A DNA stretch of 28,117 nt from Pelargonium nanum. Taxonomy: Eukaryota; Streptophyta; Magnoliopsida; Geraniales; Geraniaceae. Shown here one piece after another: positions 1-13,645 of this stretch (position 1 is the first letter of the stretch; the number at the start of each line of letters is the position of its first letter). The DNA lies in NCBI GenBank assembly GCA_036897485.1, contig JAYMTF010000946.1:1-28117 (forward strand), written 5' to 3'. The translations under genes were made by a program, and so were the position numbers. Under the pieces are notes generated by a model that saw only the letters and a program-made list of their open reading frames with translations, was not told where the DNA came from and made no database searches.

Positions 1-1970
1 ACCATTATATTGTATATTTGTATTATATAATATGATATAAAAGAAACATGACATAATCCATTAGCTGTATTTATTGCTATCATATCATCTTTTTCATTCT
101 TTGTTGTTTTTTCAATATCTTTTTTCTGATTGTTTTGGGAGGAATTGGATGTTGGTTGGATTCACAAATCATATATATTATTCTCACATATGCATGCATG
201 TCCCTATTTCATAGGAGGCAATGATTTTTCATATAAACATATGTGTATAAATACTCACTCACTCACTGCTAGCATATTCTAAAAGATGTGTTTTCATTCT
301 ATAAACCCTTAAAGAGTCTGGTTTTTATTCTTTCTAGTATGTGTAAATACTCAAAAACCATGGAAAATCATAGGTGGACAATTTGGGTCATAACGCGTGA
401 TACGACATGAATATAAGTAGATTTGGGAAAACATAATCAGTTCGAATGGGTCATGTCGATAGATATCAAACCCATTTATTTAAATGTGACGGTTTGGGTC
501 AACGTGCTAAACGTGTTATGTCGCTCAAAAACGGGTGGTGTTTAGCTAGTTTAAAAGAATATTGAATTTTTAGCACGACACAAACACAGTCAATTCCAGT
601 TTTTTTTATATACTCTGCTGATGCCTGTAAAATTGGCTTTCACATTAGTAAGGACAAAGTGGGATAAAATGAAGAAACAGTATAGTCCACACACATGTAT
701 AAATGTCTTGTTGCTTGCCAACTTGTGCCATGTACAATGTAGGTAGTTAATGTATACTCCAAATTGCATATTAAATGGTGGAAGGAACTGGAAGCTTGGA
801 AAGAGGACCACTCTGTCTCTCTCTGGGTTGTGGTGGTGGCCACCAATTTCTTCCCTTTTGCTTGATGTTGATTTGTTAAATAAGAGCATCTTTACCCAGC
901 CATTTCACACAGTTGATGTGACTGTTGGAGCAATATTCAAGAAAAAAATTATCTCTACAAAATGACTGGATTGCAAATTAGGTGGATACAGAACTTGTTA
1001 TATTATATGTATACCTATAATTTGCAGAGAGATTGGGTTGTACAACCTTAATTTAATCTGAGGTTCAACCACTCAGATGTACTCAAAAAAACAATTAGGA
1101 ATATTTTATGATCACTTTTGGAATATAGTGACATTTGAACTACTCAACCAATAATATGAATATATATAGCTGTTTACTTAACCAGTAACTATCAATGATG
1201 TTAATATCAATTAAAGCACTACATACATATATACACATATTCACATGTTGACAAAAAAGGATAATATAATTTTTGTTCATGATGTGTACAAAAAAGTAAA
1301 CATGCCTATATCTTTACTTCACATATCTTTAATTACAAAGTCCAAATAAACAATCACCATTATTGTCATCATTCAACCCAGGCCTTATAAGACACTTTAA
1401 AATATAAAAACTAGTGAACAACATACATATATAAAAACTATAGTTAACAATTGATTATCATCCTCAGAAAAATTCTTTCACAAATACTACTACTAGTCTT
1501 CACTTATATGTTAATAAATAAAAAACCTTAAAAACAAGTTCACATTTTGCAGTGAATAGAATAACTAAATAAATACAGTGAGAATGCAAAGAAAAGTTGC
1601 ATAAACAGCTAAACAACATAATCCAAACCTGGAGACTTGCTATGAATGGGTCAGGTTCAATTTAAGTTCAATCCATCTAATTTGTCGCAATATACGACTC
1701 ATAAGTCACCAGCCAGTATAGTGTATTGACTGCATAGTAAGTTAGATGCTAACATTCTTTAATAGTACTGATCTCATCTAGCAATTTATATGACATTCCT
1801 GAAGAGACGAGAAAATATAACAAAAGTGGAACCAAAAAATGCTTCAATGAACAGTATGAATTAGTCCGTGTGAAGTTAGAGAATATCATCAATTTTTGTA
1901 CTTGTAAAAAGACAAGACAAAACAAAACTATTTAGGGGAAAATGAAACGAATTATTATACACAATTGACA
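1..1970. other. Gene-free AT-rich flank
   Basis: I see no coding exon here: open frames are short, lack recognisable motifs and sit in AT-rich sequence. The only internal structure I can name is a diverged repeat-like patch near 365–590, listed separately. This stretch lies downstream of the minus-strand KEA gene, whose 3' untranslated region probably reaches into roughly 1970–2285. A gene may lie off the left edge. Confidence 0.6.
365..590. repeat. Diverged dispersed repeat rich in GGGTCA/GTGTYATG words
   Basis: The patch repeats short words such as TTTGGGTCA, GGGTCATGTCG, AACCCATTTATTTAAATG and AAACGTGTTATGTCG. This is the look of a dispersed rosid-type repeat family built from alternating 'GGGTCGTGTCG' and 'AACCCGTTTA' blocks. 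I cannot define its ends, find target-site duplications or assign a superfamily, so it is an old degraded copy at best. It could also be chance similarity in AT-rich DNA. Confidence 0.35.
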
Positions 1971-2274
1971 CTATTTTACATGAGAAAAAGGCCATTTGGA
2001 AGCATCACTTGATGACCTGAATCAAAATTTGTGAGTATTTTGGCATATGGATCATATTTACTGTGTATGCCAGCCATGTCTTGGTCTCTGTTGGCAATAT
2101 CATCCACTCTTGCTTGGTAGGAGAATACGTATTGAAAGTAGACAACACAGGAAGAGCTTTGCAATGGAAAAAAATTTGCTCACTCAGTCAACCTCCTTGG
2201 CGCTCTTGTGCACCTGTCCTCCAGAGTACAAGGCCATCAGATAAATGCTGAAATTGCATTTTTCTGGTTCTTGT

Positions 2275-2280
2275 TTTATT
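2275..2280 (-). promoter_or_regulatory. Possible AATAAA poly(A) signal of KEA gene
   Basis: On the minus strand an AATAAA hexamer lies six bases past the TGA stop of the antiporter gene. It is so close to the stop that the main 3' untranslated region probably ends further downstream, in the less AT-rich stretch 1970–2270, so this may be a minor site or chance. Confidence 0.25.
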
Positions 2281-2285
2281 TAATA

Positions 2286-5200
2286 TCATGAATCATGAGA
2301 GCCTTGTACGATCAAAGCAATACGCTTAGAACTGTCCGCGCGAAGAATATCTCCTTTAAATCCAATCTGGGAGCAGAAATCATATATTCAAGATACCTCA
2401 CAACACTTGCTCCGACAAGGATTAGGTGAAATTTCTAAACAATTAATTAAGACTCTCTTGGCCAAAATTTTCAGATAACAATTACACTAAAAAAATCAGA
2501 TTATTACCTCATTTGAACTTTCAGGGGCAAACCACCGCAATAGTACTCCAAGATGTACAACAGCAGGAATCAGCTTGAAAAGCAATGGTGTTGTAACCTG
2601 CATTACTTCCATGTGAGCATAATTCAAAATTTAACGAGTTCCTTAATTCAGTACATGGTACTTGGCTAATAACAGAAAAGGAGAATACAAAATGAACACT
2701 GCCAACTTGACATTCTATTCATACTTTGCTAAACACTAGACTAGAATATACAAAAAGTTCACAAGAAGGATATCGAAAGAACTTCCACCAAATTTTGAGT
2801 GCCTAATGTGACACTAAAACATCATAAATTTAGCACAAAGTCCTCCTTAGATTCATGACACTGCCTACATGCTTTGCTATTAATAACAGAGCACCACAAA
2901 TTTTATATTTTTGCAACAGCCTCAGCCTCAGCATATGTCATTTTCTCCATTAATAGGCTCCAGTCACTAGCATGTTTAAGGGTCAACTAAACACAATTGA
3001 TGGCTCATTTCAAAAAGAAAGAAAACGCTGATGGTTTGTGCTCCATTACTTTGATTTACTAGACAGTCATATCACTTCTTGGTCTCATGCATCTAGCTCA
3101 GTGCCCAAAGATAAAGAGTAGTTAAGAAAGTGATTGTAATAGCTGCAATTGCAGTCTAGGATTCATAACAATTTAGCTGTAGAGATGTGAGTGAATCATT
3201 CATTAACACCCATAGTAACATATATTTAGGCTTCAATTTTCTCACGGTGCAAACAGACAGAATCTAGCCTGATCATTAAAGAAACTCATTCAAATTGTTC
3301 CCAAAGACTTGTGTATACACTTGCTGGGGAAAAGAAAAGGAAGAGAAGGGCCCATGACATCCAAAATTCGGGGGACTATCATGACAATGATGACATAAAT
3401 AAACAATGGTGATCGTTATCACATTCCCTAAACTTGGATGAATAAGGGAATCACATGGAATGATCACGCAAATAGAAATGCAACAGGGAAAATGCTTCAC
3501 TTTCAACAAGCCGAAATAATAACATTGCCATAATGACCACATGGAACCATTCCAGATTGTGTCAGTTGCAACATGTTATTAATTGACATACCAGACTGAG
3601 AGCAGTTGTGCCAAGCAGTAGTAGATACAATTTTCCCTGAAAGAGTGACAAGTCATTCAGCAGTATTAGCAATTAATAAGAGCCACGAGACACCAATCAA
3701 AATGAATGTTTGAGATAGGCTCATCAGTATCTAATCAATAGTAGAAAACAACGGATTGGTCTTATTATCCATCACTGAAGTTCATTATGCTCCCTATGCA
3801 AGTTTTAAAAATAGAGCAATTTTCTGACATAGTATTTTAACAGTAAATTTTATTAAAAAAAATGGCTATTCAAGTATCCAACTGATACTAATATAACCAA
3901 TTAGCACATTTGAGGTAGGTTCCTCAGTTTCAGAAAATTCCAACTTATATCCTTCAATTTTCGTGGTTTTCATTACTTGCGCACTCACATGACATAAAAC
4001 TCCTTTTCAGACATGGCAATTTTAGAGTAGATGCACATAATTAAAAGACATGAAAAGGACAAAAGATAAGACTCACAAATGCACCATTAAATATGCTTTA
4101 TATTTCAGCACTTACCTCAACTAAGTGAAGGTTAGAAGCGCGGCTGAGAAGAACGAAAGCAAATTCCCCAATTTGCGCAAGAGACATTCCAACCTGCACA
4201 TATGAAAATAAACAAAGGCCCCTTTGTCAATAAAATGAATGGCATAGTTAAATCCATATAGGAATATGCCACAACTTCTGCGAAAACCTTACAAGAACTG
4301 AGGTCTTGTTGTTGTATCGAAATCCCTTGACAACACCCGCAACCACTACAGTTTTTATTACTATCACCAATAAAACAGCTGCCAGTAAGATATCAACGTG
4401 ATTCCAAAGGAAATGAACATGTATTAACATCCCGATGCTGGCGAGAAAAAGTGCAGCAAAGAAGTTGCGGATGGGCTCAACCTAAAAGGCAGGCCGAATG
4501 AGAACCACATAACAAGTTCAAAAAATTAGAGCAATACAGGACATAATGGCTAGTATATGAGCCAAAGAATATATATATATATATAGTTCAAACAAAAATT
4601 GCACAAGATTTTGAAATACAGATTCATTTAGCCATGGTGGGCAAGCCAAGCTTGAAACAGATTTAATGAATTCCACTAAAGAAATGATATAGCTAGCAGC
4701 AGATATATCAGACCCATAGGTGAGCTTAAATATCACATTTACAACCTTATAGAGCTTAACTTGTATGAATAATAGAAAATTTATCATCTACAACAAATTG
4801 TTACCAAGATATGGCTGAATGTAGAGTTTAGTATGACTAGTAATGTCTATCTTTGCCATCATAATACCAACAAATGGTGGAACCCCAGTAAATTAGATTC
4901 TTGTATATCTTGATATGAGAAGTCCAAAGTCCAACATCATGTATTTAAATATATTTAATGGAGATTTGTTCATGAGCAACACACTAATTGGACTAAATCT
5001 TTGTTCTCTTCCATGCAGTTTGATTTGCATCATATTTTTTATTCGAATTGAAAAACTGAACAGATGTTGTCATCCATTCTAAAAAAATAAAAAAAACTTT
5101 TCATTTTTTCTATTCTTAACTTCTATTACTATAAACTTCAACTCTGGAGGGTTCTGTATGTTTCCGTATCTTTGGACAGCATTTATTAATTTTCCAACTT

Positions 5201-8200
5201 CACATTCATGTAGAGTAAGTATATTTTCCATTTATACCAATCCTTATGATTACACACAGATGTTCTTCCATGAATTTCATAAGTGTTGAAAAAGCATAAT
5301 TGAAATCATCAAGCACCTTTGAATTTTGTGGAAAATGGAAACAAAGAATCTCCTTACTTGCTCAAGTGTATGTTGACCAAGATCAGTCGTTGATATCATC
5401 ACTCCAGCAGCAAAGGATCCCAGTTCAAGGCTTAGACCCAGCTTATCGCTGCACTGTAATGAGACCAATAATTCAAATTATATATATGCATGTGTGCATG
5501 GGTAAAGAGGATAACAGAGTAATAAAAGAAAGAAAGGATAAGTGCAATCGGTTTCTTGCCCCTTTCTATGGTATTATTACAAAAATCACAGCATGGAGAG
5601 CATAAGTAGACTAGAAACTCAAGAAGGGAAATGAGGCAAACCCAAGCAACAAGTAAGCAGAAAGCCACTGCCGCCAACTGATAAAGTTCATTAGTCTGCA
5701 CAGACAACATTCAGTCAACACCATAGTGTAACAAAATAGACTGCCATAGCAAATAAGTTATTCTTACTTGTGATGACAAGCTTATCATAAGCTTAAGGAA
5801 CCATGGTACACAAGTACGAGATATTATGGCTAAAATGGCTAAAAATGACAGCAACACCACCAACCTGGAACAGAAAAAGTAAGATTTTAAAGGGCAAACT
5901 TGGTCATTATACACAATTAAAAAGGATATAGCTAATTCATAGCTATACAAATCCAACAAAAGGAGAAATTAAGAAACAATGGGTTCTCTAGATACATGTT
6001 AAACATCAAGAATCCTGCAGAAATGCAAATTGTTATGTTCACCCATCCAATGGTAAATATTGTATAGCCTTGAGTAGTGCCATATAACAGCAAAACGCCT
6101 GGAATAAGTTCATTTGTCTGCATCTTAGAGAGTATGTGATACTAACATCCAAACTGATGGAGATCCTAAAACTACAATTACCACTACTCCCTAGGAGAAG
6201 CAAGAAAAGGTTGAAGAAGTTTATTTACAATTCAGAAATGACACTTATCTACAATTCGTATAAATGTACAAACACCTGTGCATCTTCAATGGATAGGCCA
6301 GTACAAATTTTATGGTACAATAAAAACTCTACTGCTGAACAAAGTCATTTGAGCCTCTGTTCATCAACCCACCACCACAAGCAGAGAAATAGGAGCCACC
6401 AACCCACCACCCCCAACAATGTAATCGAAGCAATCATCAACTCAACACCACCATTAAAGTTGAAGCAATCCTCAACCCATCACCAGCAACCAGCCACCAC
6501 TGGCAATGAAATTGGAGCGGAGCAATTCACCTTATTTCTGTATATCATCTAAACAACAACCAGCATCCAGCCCCCACCTACAACAAACTTGGACCTTATA
6601 CTGGTTTGTGGAGCGAAGGACCAAAGGAGAGGAAACCAAGTGAAAAAAGGAGAAGGGGATGAGTGGTTGCTAGGTCACCAGAGGAAAAAGGATCAAGAGA
6701 AGAGGTAGCAGAAAGGAGTAGTAGAAAGTGGAGGAGGAGGCGTCTGGCAGCATGGTGGTCAGAGGACTTCCCCATAATGTGGGTGTCCAGTGGTGCAGCA
6801 AAGCTGGAGCGATGGGGCTCAGGACTGCTAGAGCCTAATGTTGAAGAACAAAAGAGTAGGGAAAGAGATGATTGTGTGTTGAGTAGGGTAGTTTTGTCAC
6901 ACATAGCTTCAGAAAATAAATGTTACTATTATAATGTTTTTTGTTGTCATCTCAGCCCAATTTGGTTATATATATTTTTTTTTTATTAACTAGACTTAAC
7001 TGTTCTTGTTAGTATTTTAATGACAGATCCTTAGTTGGACAGTTCTGGACTTACTTGCTACTAAATCATAAACAAACGCTTAAACTTTGGACTAAATAGG
7101 AACAAATGAAAGTAGATAGACTAAATTAAAACAGCTGAGATCAAACAAAAACAATTTTGGATTTTTTCCTTTTGAGAATGAAAGATGATGTATGTCAATG
7201 GGAAAGTAACAAGTGAAACATAGAAATACAAACTGAATTCTAAGTGACAAATTCAAGCAAGATTTCCAAGATGGCAGGCATGAACGGAACAACAGATTAC
7301 TTGCATGTTGCGTATTATATAAAAGTTAACATTAACTGCAAAAGGGGAGGAGCAGATCTTATTCTTACGATTTAGTCATGGATATCACCCCCTGTAGAAT
7401 ACCAGAAGTACCCCCAAGAATTGGAAGCAGAGCAAACAGCATACCCACGGCACAATCCTGATAGGATAGGATACTAGAGATTCAATAAGGGGGAGAAAAA
7501 GTATAGGCAACAGATATATTTTAAAAAAATAATAAGTAACATAAAGAAAACATATAGTGCCTTACTGGTAGTATAAATAACTGAAATTACTATCATGGCT
7601 TCGACTATAATATGGATGAGGTGTGGAAAAAAAGTGACATAAAGAGAACATATTGTGCTTTACTGGTAGTATAAATAACTGGCATTTCTATCGTAGCTGG
7701 ACTATAATATGGATGTGATGAGAGAATAACACACCTGTAGAATAAGGATTCCGATCGTGACCTGACCGTGAAGAGCATTGATACTATTTCTTTCCATCAA
7801 GAATTTCAAAACCTATGGGCCACAAGCGAAGAAAGAATTTAACAACTCCATGTCTATGAAAGGTAAATGATATTCATCACAAAGCGCAACAAAAACGAAT
7901 TAAAACAAGAAAAGCATATTAAAGAAACAACTAACTTGGACAAAAAAGTATTGAACAAAGAAAAACTTAATCCATGCAAAGGCATTAAGTTTAAATCAAT
8001 ATGTCTAAATGAATTAAATATGTAACAGAAAACCTGTACCATTTAGAAAATCAGAACCAGGTTCAGAGACACAATCAGGAAATTTATAACGTTTAAACTT
8101 CAGAGTAAATCCATTCTCAGCCAATGATAGTCATCTAAGAGAATTAACACCATCCCGTCTATATAATTCAAGGTGCAAAGCTTATGCAAGATGAAGCATC

Positions 8201-11200
8201 ACTACTTCACAGTTCGTTCTCTTATTTCATACATGTTGGATTGCAGAAAGACTTCAAAGGGAAAAAACGGTCTAAATATTCAAGTATCCATCTAATTGAA
8301 GTCAATATGATTCAAATCCATAAAATATCAATGTATTTTACTAGACATGTTGTTTCGAAACCCAACTCACACTGTATGGAGTTGTTCATATGGATAATGC
8401 AGTAGCAGTTACACACAGACAAAAACGCAAGGGATAGGCTTAAGAGATAGGTGGCAGTGGATACTCAGTTTAATTTGAAAGAATTCATTACTTACTTTAA
8501 AAAATGGTAAATAGACAGGCAGGATATTAATTATGAAAGTTTTCCTAATAAAAATAAAAAGATTCAGCTGAGGAGCAAATTTTTACGAGCCCCGCAAATC
8601 CATACTAATACATATAGTATGTCAATACACATCAATATAATAAAACACAAAAACCTTTTCTATACTTGTACTCAACGAAAAATGTACATTTTTTTATGAA
8701 CCACTACTGGTAACAGGCATAAGAATAGGTAAGTACACCCATCACCGACTGATAATGTCAGCAAAAGTAAAATATATCGTGCCTACAAAGAAAACTTTCA
8801 CAAGATGAGTGCAGGGTTGATTTTCCATAGCATATGGAACATATATCTTGTGGTCCTATGACAAATGAAATTCACATCTCATCCGGAAAAAAAAAAAAAA
8901 AGAGAGATCAAACTATGATGACATACAAGTTCACGTAAAGACTTCGGCCAGATTAATATCATGAACTCGTGAATTTATAGGCATGCATGATATGCCAAGT
9001 TTCACACATCAATATACAATATGTAGATAAATATCCATGCAAAGAGATTTACCACAGCAGTAGATGACATAGACAAGAATGCACCCACAAAAATGCCCTC
9101 AGAAGGTTTGCCACCACATAACTGCAAAATACATATAGCTTAAAACATCAAAAATACAAAGCTGAAGTGAAAGATTGTAATGCCAATGGCAGTAGAAAAG
9201 ACCATAGCATGATTCTAATGCAGTTGAGATGTCAACAATGCAAATTTGTAATGACTAACTAATGTAAAATTACAGGTTCTAGGAGCAGAATGGTGAGGAT
9301 TTTGATTAGGCCAGCCCCTCAACATAGCAACACAATGGTAGCACAGCATTGACCCAACTATAGGCAATTAGGCATTCCCTTGGCAACCTAAGCCTTCCCT
9401 AAATGGACAGCTAAATTTGGATGTAATCAAAATTAACCTTTTACAACGATTAACTACATAAAACCGCAAAATTAGGAAGCTCAGGACTTTAAGTCAAGCT
9501 AGGTCCTTCAGGCCCACATTTCAAATCAAGTCCAACTTATATGCAGCATGCCAATATATAATCCATTGCCTCCATGGATTGATACATAAGGAGAAACATT
9601 GAAAAACATAAATAACAGTTTTCAAATAAATCCACTAATTCTAACTGTAATGAAGATCACAAATGATACATAAGAGTCAAACTGTAATATTAAATTTATG
9701 ATAAGAGCAAAGTTACGAAAACTTTTATACAGCATAATTGCAACTGAATAAAAAGAAGATTAATAATAGGCATAATGCTGCAGTTGTATTATAGTCTTAT
9801 AGAAGCTCTGATCAGTACTGAAGGCTTAAGATGTCAGTAGATTATGTTTAGTTTCTCAAAAAACTCGTCATGTGGATATAAGAACTAAAATGGTATACAT
9901 TTGCCAATTTCAAGGGTAGGCAAAAAAAAAGCATCACCACTAAAGAAATTTAAACTGTTCAATTTAGCAACAGGCTTTAACAGAAACATAGGGACATGTG
10001 AGATTACGTCTTTGGACCTTAACTAAATCTATCTAGATAAATGAAAGTTCAAAATGTTGAGGAAAAAACACCAAAATTATCTTTTTGAAGTAGCAACTTT
10101 GAGCTAAACTTTGCAAAAGAGCCGTGAGTGGTGAACTGATGAAAGTTGAGAACAATACTGCAAGCATTTTAAGGCATCTTTAGCATATTAGAATAACAAG
10201 GCTCTCGTTGAGGAAATAAAATTAAAAAAAAATGACTTGAGCGCTTCATGTGTCAAAAATTGACAATCTAAGAATTGTAATTGGAGATTTAAATCAGACA
10301 ACTTTAGGTGAACCTTATTTTCATGGTTAGTGACAGCAGTTTGCACATCAAATGTATCACCCAAATATATTGGTAAAAATATAATAATACATACCGAGGC
10401 TGTAATTCCACACAAGCACATAAATAAGAAAATCTGGAGAAGACCTCCCAAAATAGCTACAGCTCGAACAACACGAAGCTACAAATATTAAAATAACATA
10501 TCAAGTAGGATCTTTTGTATAAGGTAAACACCAAAAGGAAATAACAGGAGGAATGTAAGAACCTTTGTAGCTGAGAACTCTAAGCCCAGAGCAAACAGAA
10601 GAAAGATTACACCGAACTGAGCTACAGTTTCAACCTGCACCAAGCATAAATGGAAAAAAAATAGATGTGATGGCAATAATAACGCTTTAATATTTCTTTC
10701 TTTTTTTAGTATCATGAACACCTGTTAAAAACTATAAGCAGTAACTCAGAGGCTAATAACAATTAACAAGTGTGCAAACACTGACATATTTCCTTACCAT
10801 TCAGATATGACATGGTATAATGAAAGTCCAGGAATTTATATACAAATGAAAGACCATAAAAATTGTTGGTTTCCAATCAAGTATTGAAACAGCTAAACAT
10901 AAAAATTGTTGATTTTTTGATCCAATATTGCAATACTAAACGGCTCGTGGGGGAGAGAAGGCGGACTTTAACCAAGTCATATACCTGCACCATTTCACTG
11001 ACAAAACTCAAGCCTCCAGGTCCAATAAGAGATCCTGCTAGCAAATATCCAGTAATAACCTGCAATATTAAGAGAGAGCATATTCCCATAAAATTGAACT
11101 AGCAGGAAAGTGAAGATGAAAATTTCTGCAAAGAAATAATGAGTTTGTAATAGATAAGCAATGGATAGTAATGGTTCAGACCGGCTGTCCAGCACAGGCA

Positions 11201-13645
11201 AAGGCAATTCCACCACAAGTAGCGGAGACAATAACAACTACAAGATCAGATATCAATCTGCAAATACAAATTTTGAACAGGTTGGTAAAGAAGATGAAGA
11301 AGCACAAGAAGAAATACATTGCAATGCTAAATAGCCTGCTGACCTTAAGTCCAACTGTAATACTGGATACTTCGACTTGAGATTGGATATAATAAACACA
11401 TTGTCCTGAAGATAAATTTTCCAACAGGATCAAACTTTGATAACAACAAGCATCGGCAATCTAATATAGTGTTGTTTGACAAAGTACTTCCAGGATGAAA
11501 AACTATTAGAGTATCAGTCCAAAAAAACTGCAAAAACCAAATGATAATGATGCAGAACTTATTATTGCAATAGATCCAATGATAAGGATGGAAGGTAGTG
11601 ATAGTATTATGTGTAAACACTATGAGATTCAATGTCAGATCTTTCTATTCTGCATTGGAAGGCCGTAGGGGAATATAACCTCTAGCAAACTTCATTTGTA
11701 AGTCAACCAGTGCCTTCAGAGGTAGCTTTTCCTACAAAAAAAATTTTGCGGCACTTTGAAGCAGGATAAAATAACATAACACTTTCGGAAGGCGGGTAAT
11801 TTTGGATAAAAGTGTTCTTGTTGGGGGAGGATGTAGATATCACAATTCATTTTTTGTCTTATTGTCCACTAGGCAGACATTGTGGCCTTCTTTTAAGATT
11901 TTGTATTTATGACATAATGGTTCAAGAAAGGGTAATTAATGTGACAACACAGTGGTTCACTTATTCACTCAGTTCATAGGATATTTATTGCTTGGACTTT
12001 CATGGGACTGGTTATCCTTTTGATTCAGAACCTGTGCCCTTTGGCTTACTTATGTACCTTTTTCCCAAATAGCACCAGATGACCAGACCACCAATCCTTT
12101 ATAGACAATATTTACACCACCACTGGGACACCCTATGACATTACAAATCTTTTTGAATATTTGTAAACCCGATAAAAACTATTAACGAAATGTACAGCCA
12201 CACCTTTCGATCTATTAAGGTTGGCATATCTTCTGGTCGATTCTCATTTTCCAAATTGAAGACATCGTGAAACTTAAATGACCTAAAGCAAGGCAAACAA
12301 AGATGTAAGCAGCAATAAAAACTGCCAATCACTTCAATCATAAGATATGAACAATTGAATATGGATAAAAGCACGTACTTCTCCTCCTTCGTGTCATTTT
12401 TCTTCGACTTAACTCTGGCTACAGTTTCCAGAACTGCCTGGTGGTGTCAAGTGAAAAACATATTAAGCACCAAAACTAACAATACATTTTAGTTTAAATC
12501 ACTCACCCACTAGTAAACTGCTGTGATAATAATAAGCATCATTGGATGACTTCGAAACCCTTTTGCCAAGTATTCTAGTGCATACTGTTTATATTAGTGC
12601 TGGTAAAAAATGATAGAAAATGCAAGCATTTGCAATCAGAAAAATACAAAATTGTCGAAGGCATGTCATGAAAAAGCAATCTAATTAGCTACCGTGTACT
12701 CAAATCTTATCGTTGCTTATGATATAACAGAAACTTCAAAACAAATGCATATTGTATCCAAAAGGTGGCCACCGACCTGCTGTTCAGCAACACTGTTGTT
12801 GAAACCACCTGCATCGTCAATGGCTGCAAGTAAAAACAAGAGTTAGAGTGATCTAAGTTCTGCAACATTTGCCTACGGCTCACAATAATTGGTGGGCAAA
12901 AGCGGGAGAAGCAAACAAATTGTAATTCATAAGCTTACATTCTGTCACCCACAACCTTAAAATAAAGTAAGACTCACTCTATGAAGTATGAACCCAACTA
13001 TACAATTTGGCTTAGTTGAAAGATAACATAATGTGTTGAATCAAGCAAATGAGCCAGATAAAGTAGATGTTCTAATGTCTTATTTCTTTTACCATTTTAA
13101 AACATACTAAAAGAGATCAAACTTTCCTAGAGCAAAAAGCTACCACTGGACTATGGACTGCCATTAATAGCTCTTAATTTGAAATTTGAAGAATATGGTT
13201 AAATCGAGTGATAAAACCCAACCAGGCCATTAATAGAAAGAACTGGTAACTGTAGCCAGCTCCATACCCAAATTAAGTAAAGTCCTGATCTAGAAACTCA
13301 ACAAAATGTCGGCATATTGAGCACATTTTCCCAAATCCAAAACCCTAGTTCAATTTTCTAAAACTGGAAACAAAATGCATGTCCATTATGACAGTAAAAG
13401 AGAGCTCAGATCTAGTACGCACCATCATTCTGGTCGTTCTCAGGGAACTCCTTGTCCAAAGCCCGATCGATTATGTCGGCGAAGCTGTCCTCTTTGAGCG
13501 CGGACCGGTTGGACTGGGCGGTGGCATTGATTTCGTCCACCACTGAGTCGGCCTCGACGGCGAGGAGAGAGAGTGAGAGCGAAGGTACGGCGGCGAAGCA
13601 GAGAAGAAGATCGCAGGCAAAGAACACTACGAGGAGTGTCCTCAT
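2286..13645 (-). CDS. KEA6: K(+) efflux antiporter, KEA4/5/6 group (KEA6-like)
   Basis: This encodes a CPA2-family monovalent cation/H+ antiporter. Arabidopsis KEA4–6 act in Golgi, trans-Golgi network and prevacuolar membranes in luminal pH and K+ balance. I place 20 coding exons, all GT–AG: 13423–13645, 12777–12823, 12379–12437, 12204–12282, 11344–11405, 11182–11257, 10985–11059, 10563–10634, 10395–10478, 9053–9121, 7735–7812, 7369–7457, 5768–5864, 5642–5695, 5358–5453, 4293–4481, 4116–4193, 3592–3636, 2508–2597 and 2286–2366. Phases agree throughout and give 580 aa, normal for the group. A signal-peptide-like start (MRTLLVVFFACDLLL) precedes an acidic luminal segment with EDSFADIIDRAL and NxS/T sites near 40, 46 and 83. 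The membrane domain runs from about residue 155 to 550, with GYLLAGSLIGPGGL, LFALGLEFS, the Q308-D309 pair in LILQDCAVG and SLELGSFAAGVMIS. There is no C-terminal KTN domain, unlike KEA1–3. The tail RIALIVQGSHDS and the N-terminal segment favour KEA6 over KEA5. No disabling change is seen. Confidence 0.95.
4569..4585. repeat. (AT)8 microsatellite in KEA intron
   Basis: A run of about eight AT dinucleotides lies in the intron between KEA coding exons 15 and 16. It is an ordinary dinucleotide repeat. Confidence 0.8.
6240..6905. other. Compositional island inside KEA intron 12
   Basis: This part of the 1.5-kb intron between exons 12 and 13 differs sharply from the surrounding AT-rich intron. 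Read on the minus strand, a CT-rich stretch (about 6900–6600) is followed by a G/T-rich stretch full of TGGTGG and GTTG words (about 6540–6340). Open frames of about 100–140 codons exist on both strands, but they are low-complexity and match no family I know. Possible origins are an inserted repeat, a transduplicated gene piece or the 5' part of an unknown element. I find no terminal repeats or target duplications. Confidence 0.35.
7535..7718. repeat. 98-bp tandem duplication in KEA intron 11
   Basis: Two adjacent copies begin at 7535 and 7633. Both carry ACATAAAGARAACATAT, the identical core TTACTGGTAGTATAAATAAC and the end GACTATAATATGGATG. They differ at scattered positions, so the duplication is neither very old nor brand new. 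It sits between coding exons 11 and 12, within 20 bases of the exon 11 donor, and leaves the exons untouched. Confidence 0.85.
8887..8901. repeat. Poly(A) run of 15 in KEA intron 10
   Basis: An uninterrupted run of fifteen A bases is followed by GAGAGA. It could be the tail of an old SINE or LINE insertion, but no recognisable body precedes it, so I record only the homopolymer. Confidence 0.7.
10857..10935. repeat. Imperfect ~44-bp direct repeat in KEA intron 7
   Basis: Two neighbouring segments share AAAAATTGTTG followed by a T-rich patch and then ATC(A/C)A(A/G)TATTG. It is a small local duplication in the intron between KEA exons 7 and 8 with no visible effect on splice sites. Confidence 0.5.

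Noticed and set aside
1976-2251. Short open frames on both strands downstream of KEA
   Set aside because: They overlap each other and the likely KEA 3' untranslated region, and show no motif.
6136-6904. Open frames of 100–140 codons inside KEA intron 12
   Set aside because: Low-complexity, on both strands, no homologous family recognised. Reported as a compositional island, not as genes.
11640-11760. Minus-strand stretch reading KLPLKALVDLQMKFARGYIP in a KEA intron
   Set aside because: It looks protein-like and ends in a stop, but it lies between KEA exons 4 and 5, which join in phase without it, and I recognise no family.
11800-11990. Plus-strand patch resembling a LINE zinc-binding region (FLLGEDVDITIHFLSYCPLG)
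   Set aside because: Only a vague resemblance to the C..C..H..C pattern; spacing and residues do not fit well enough.
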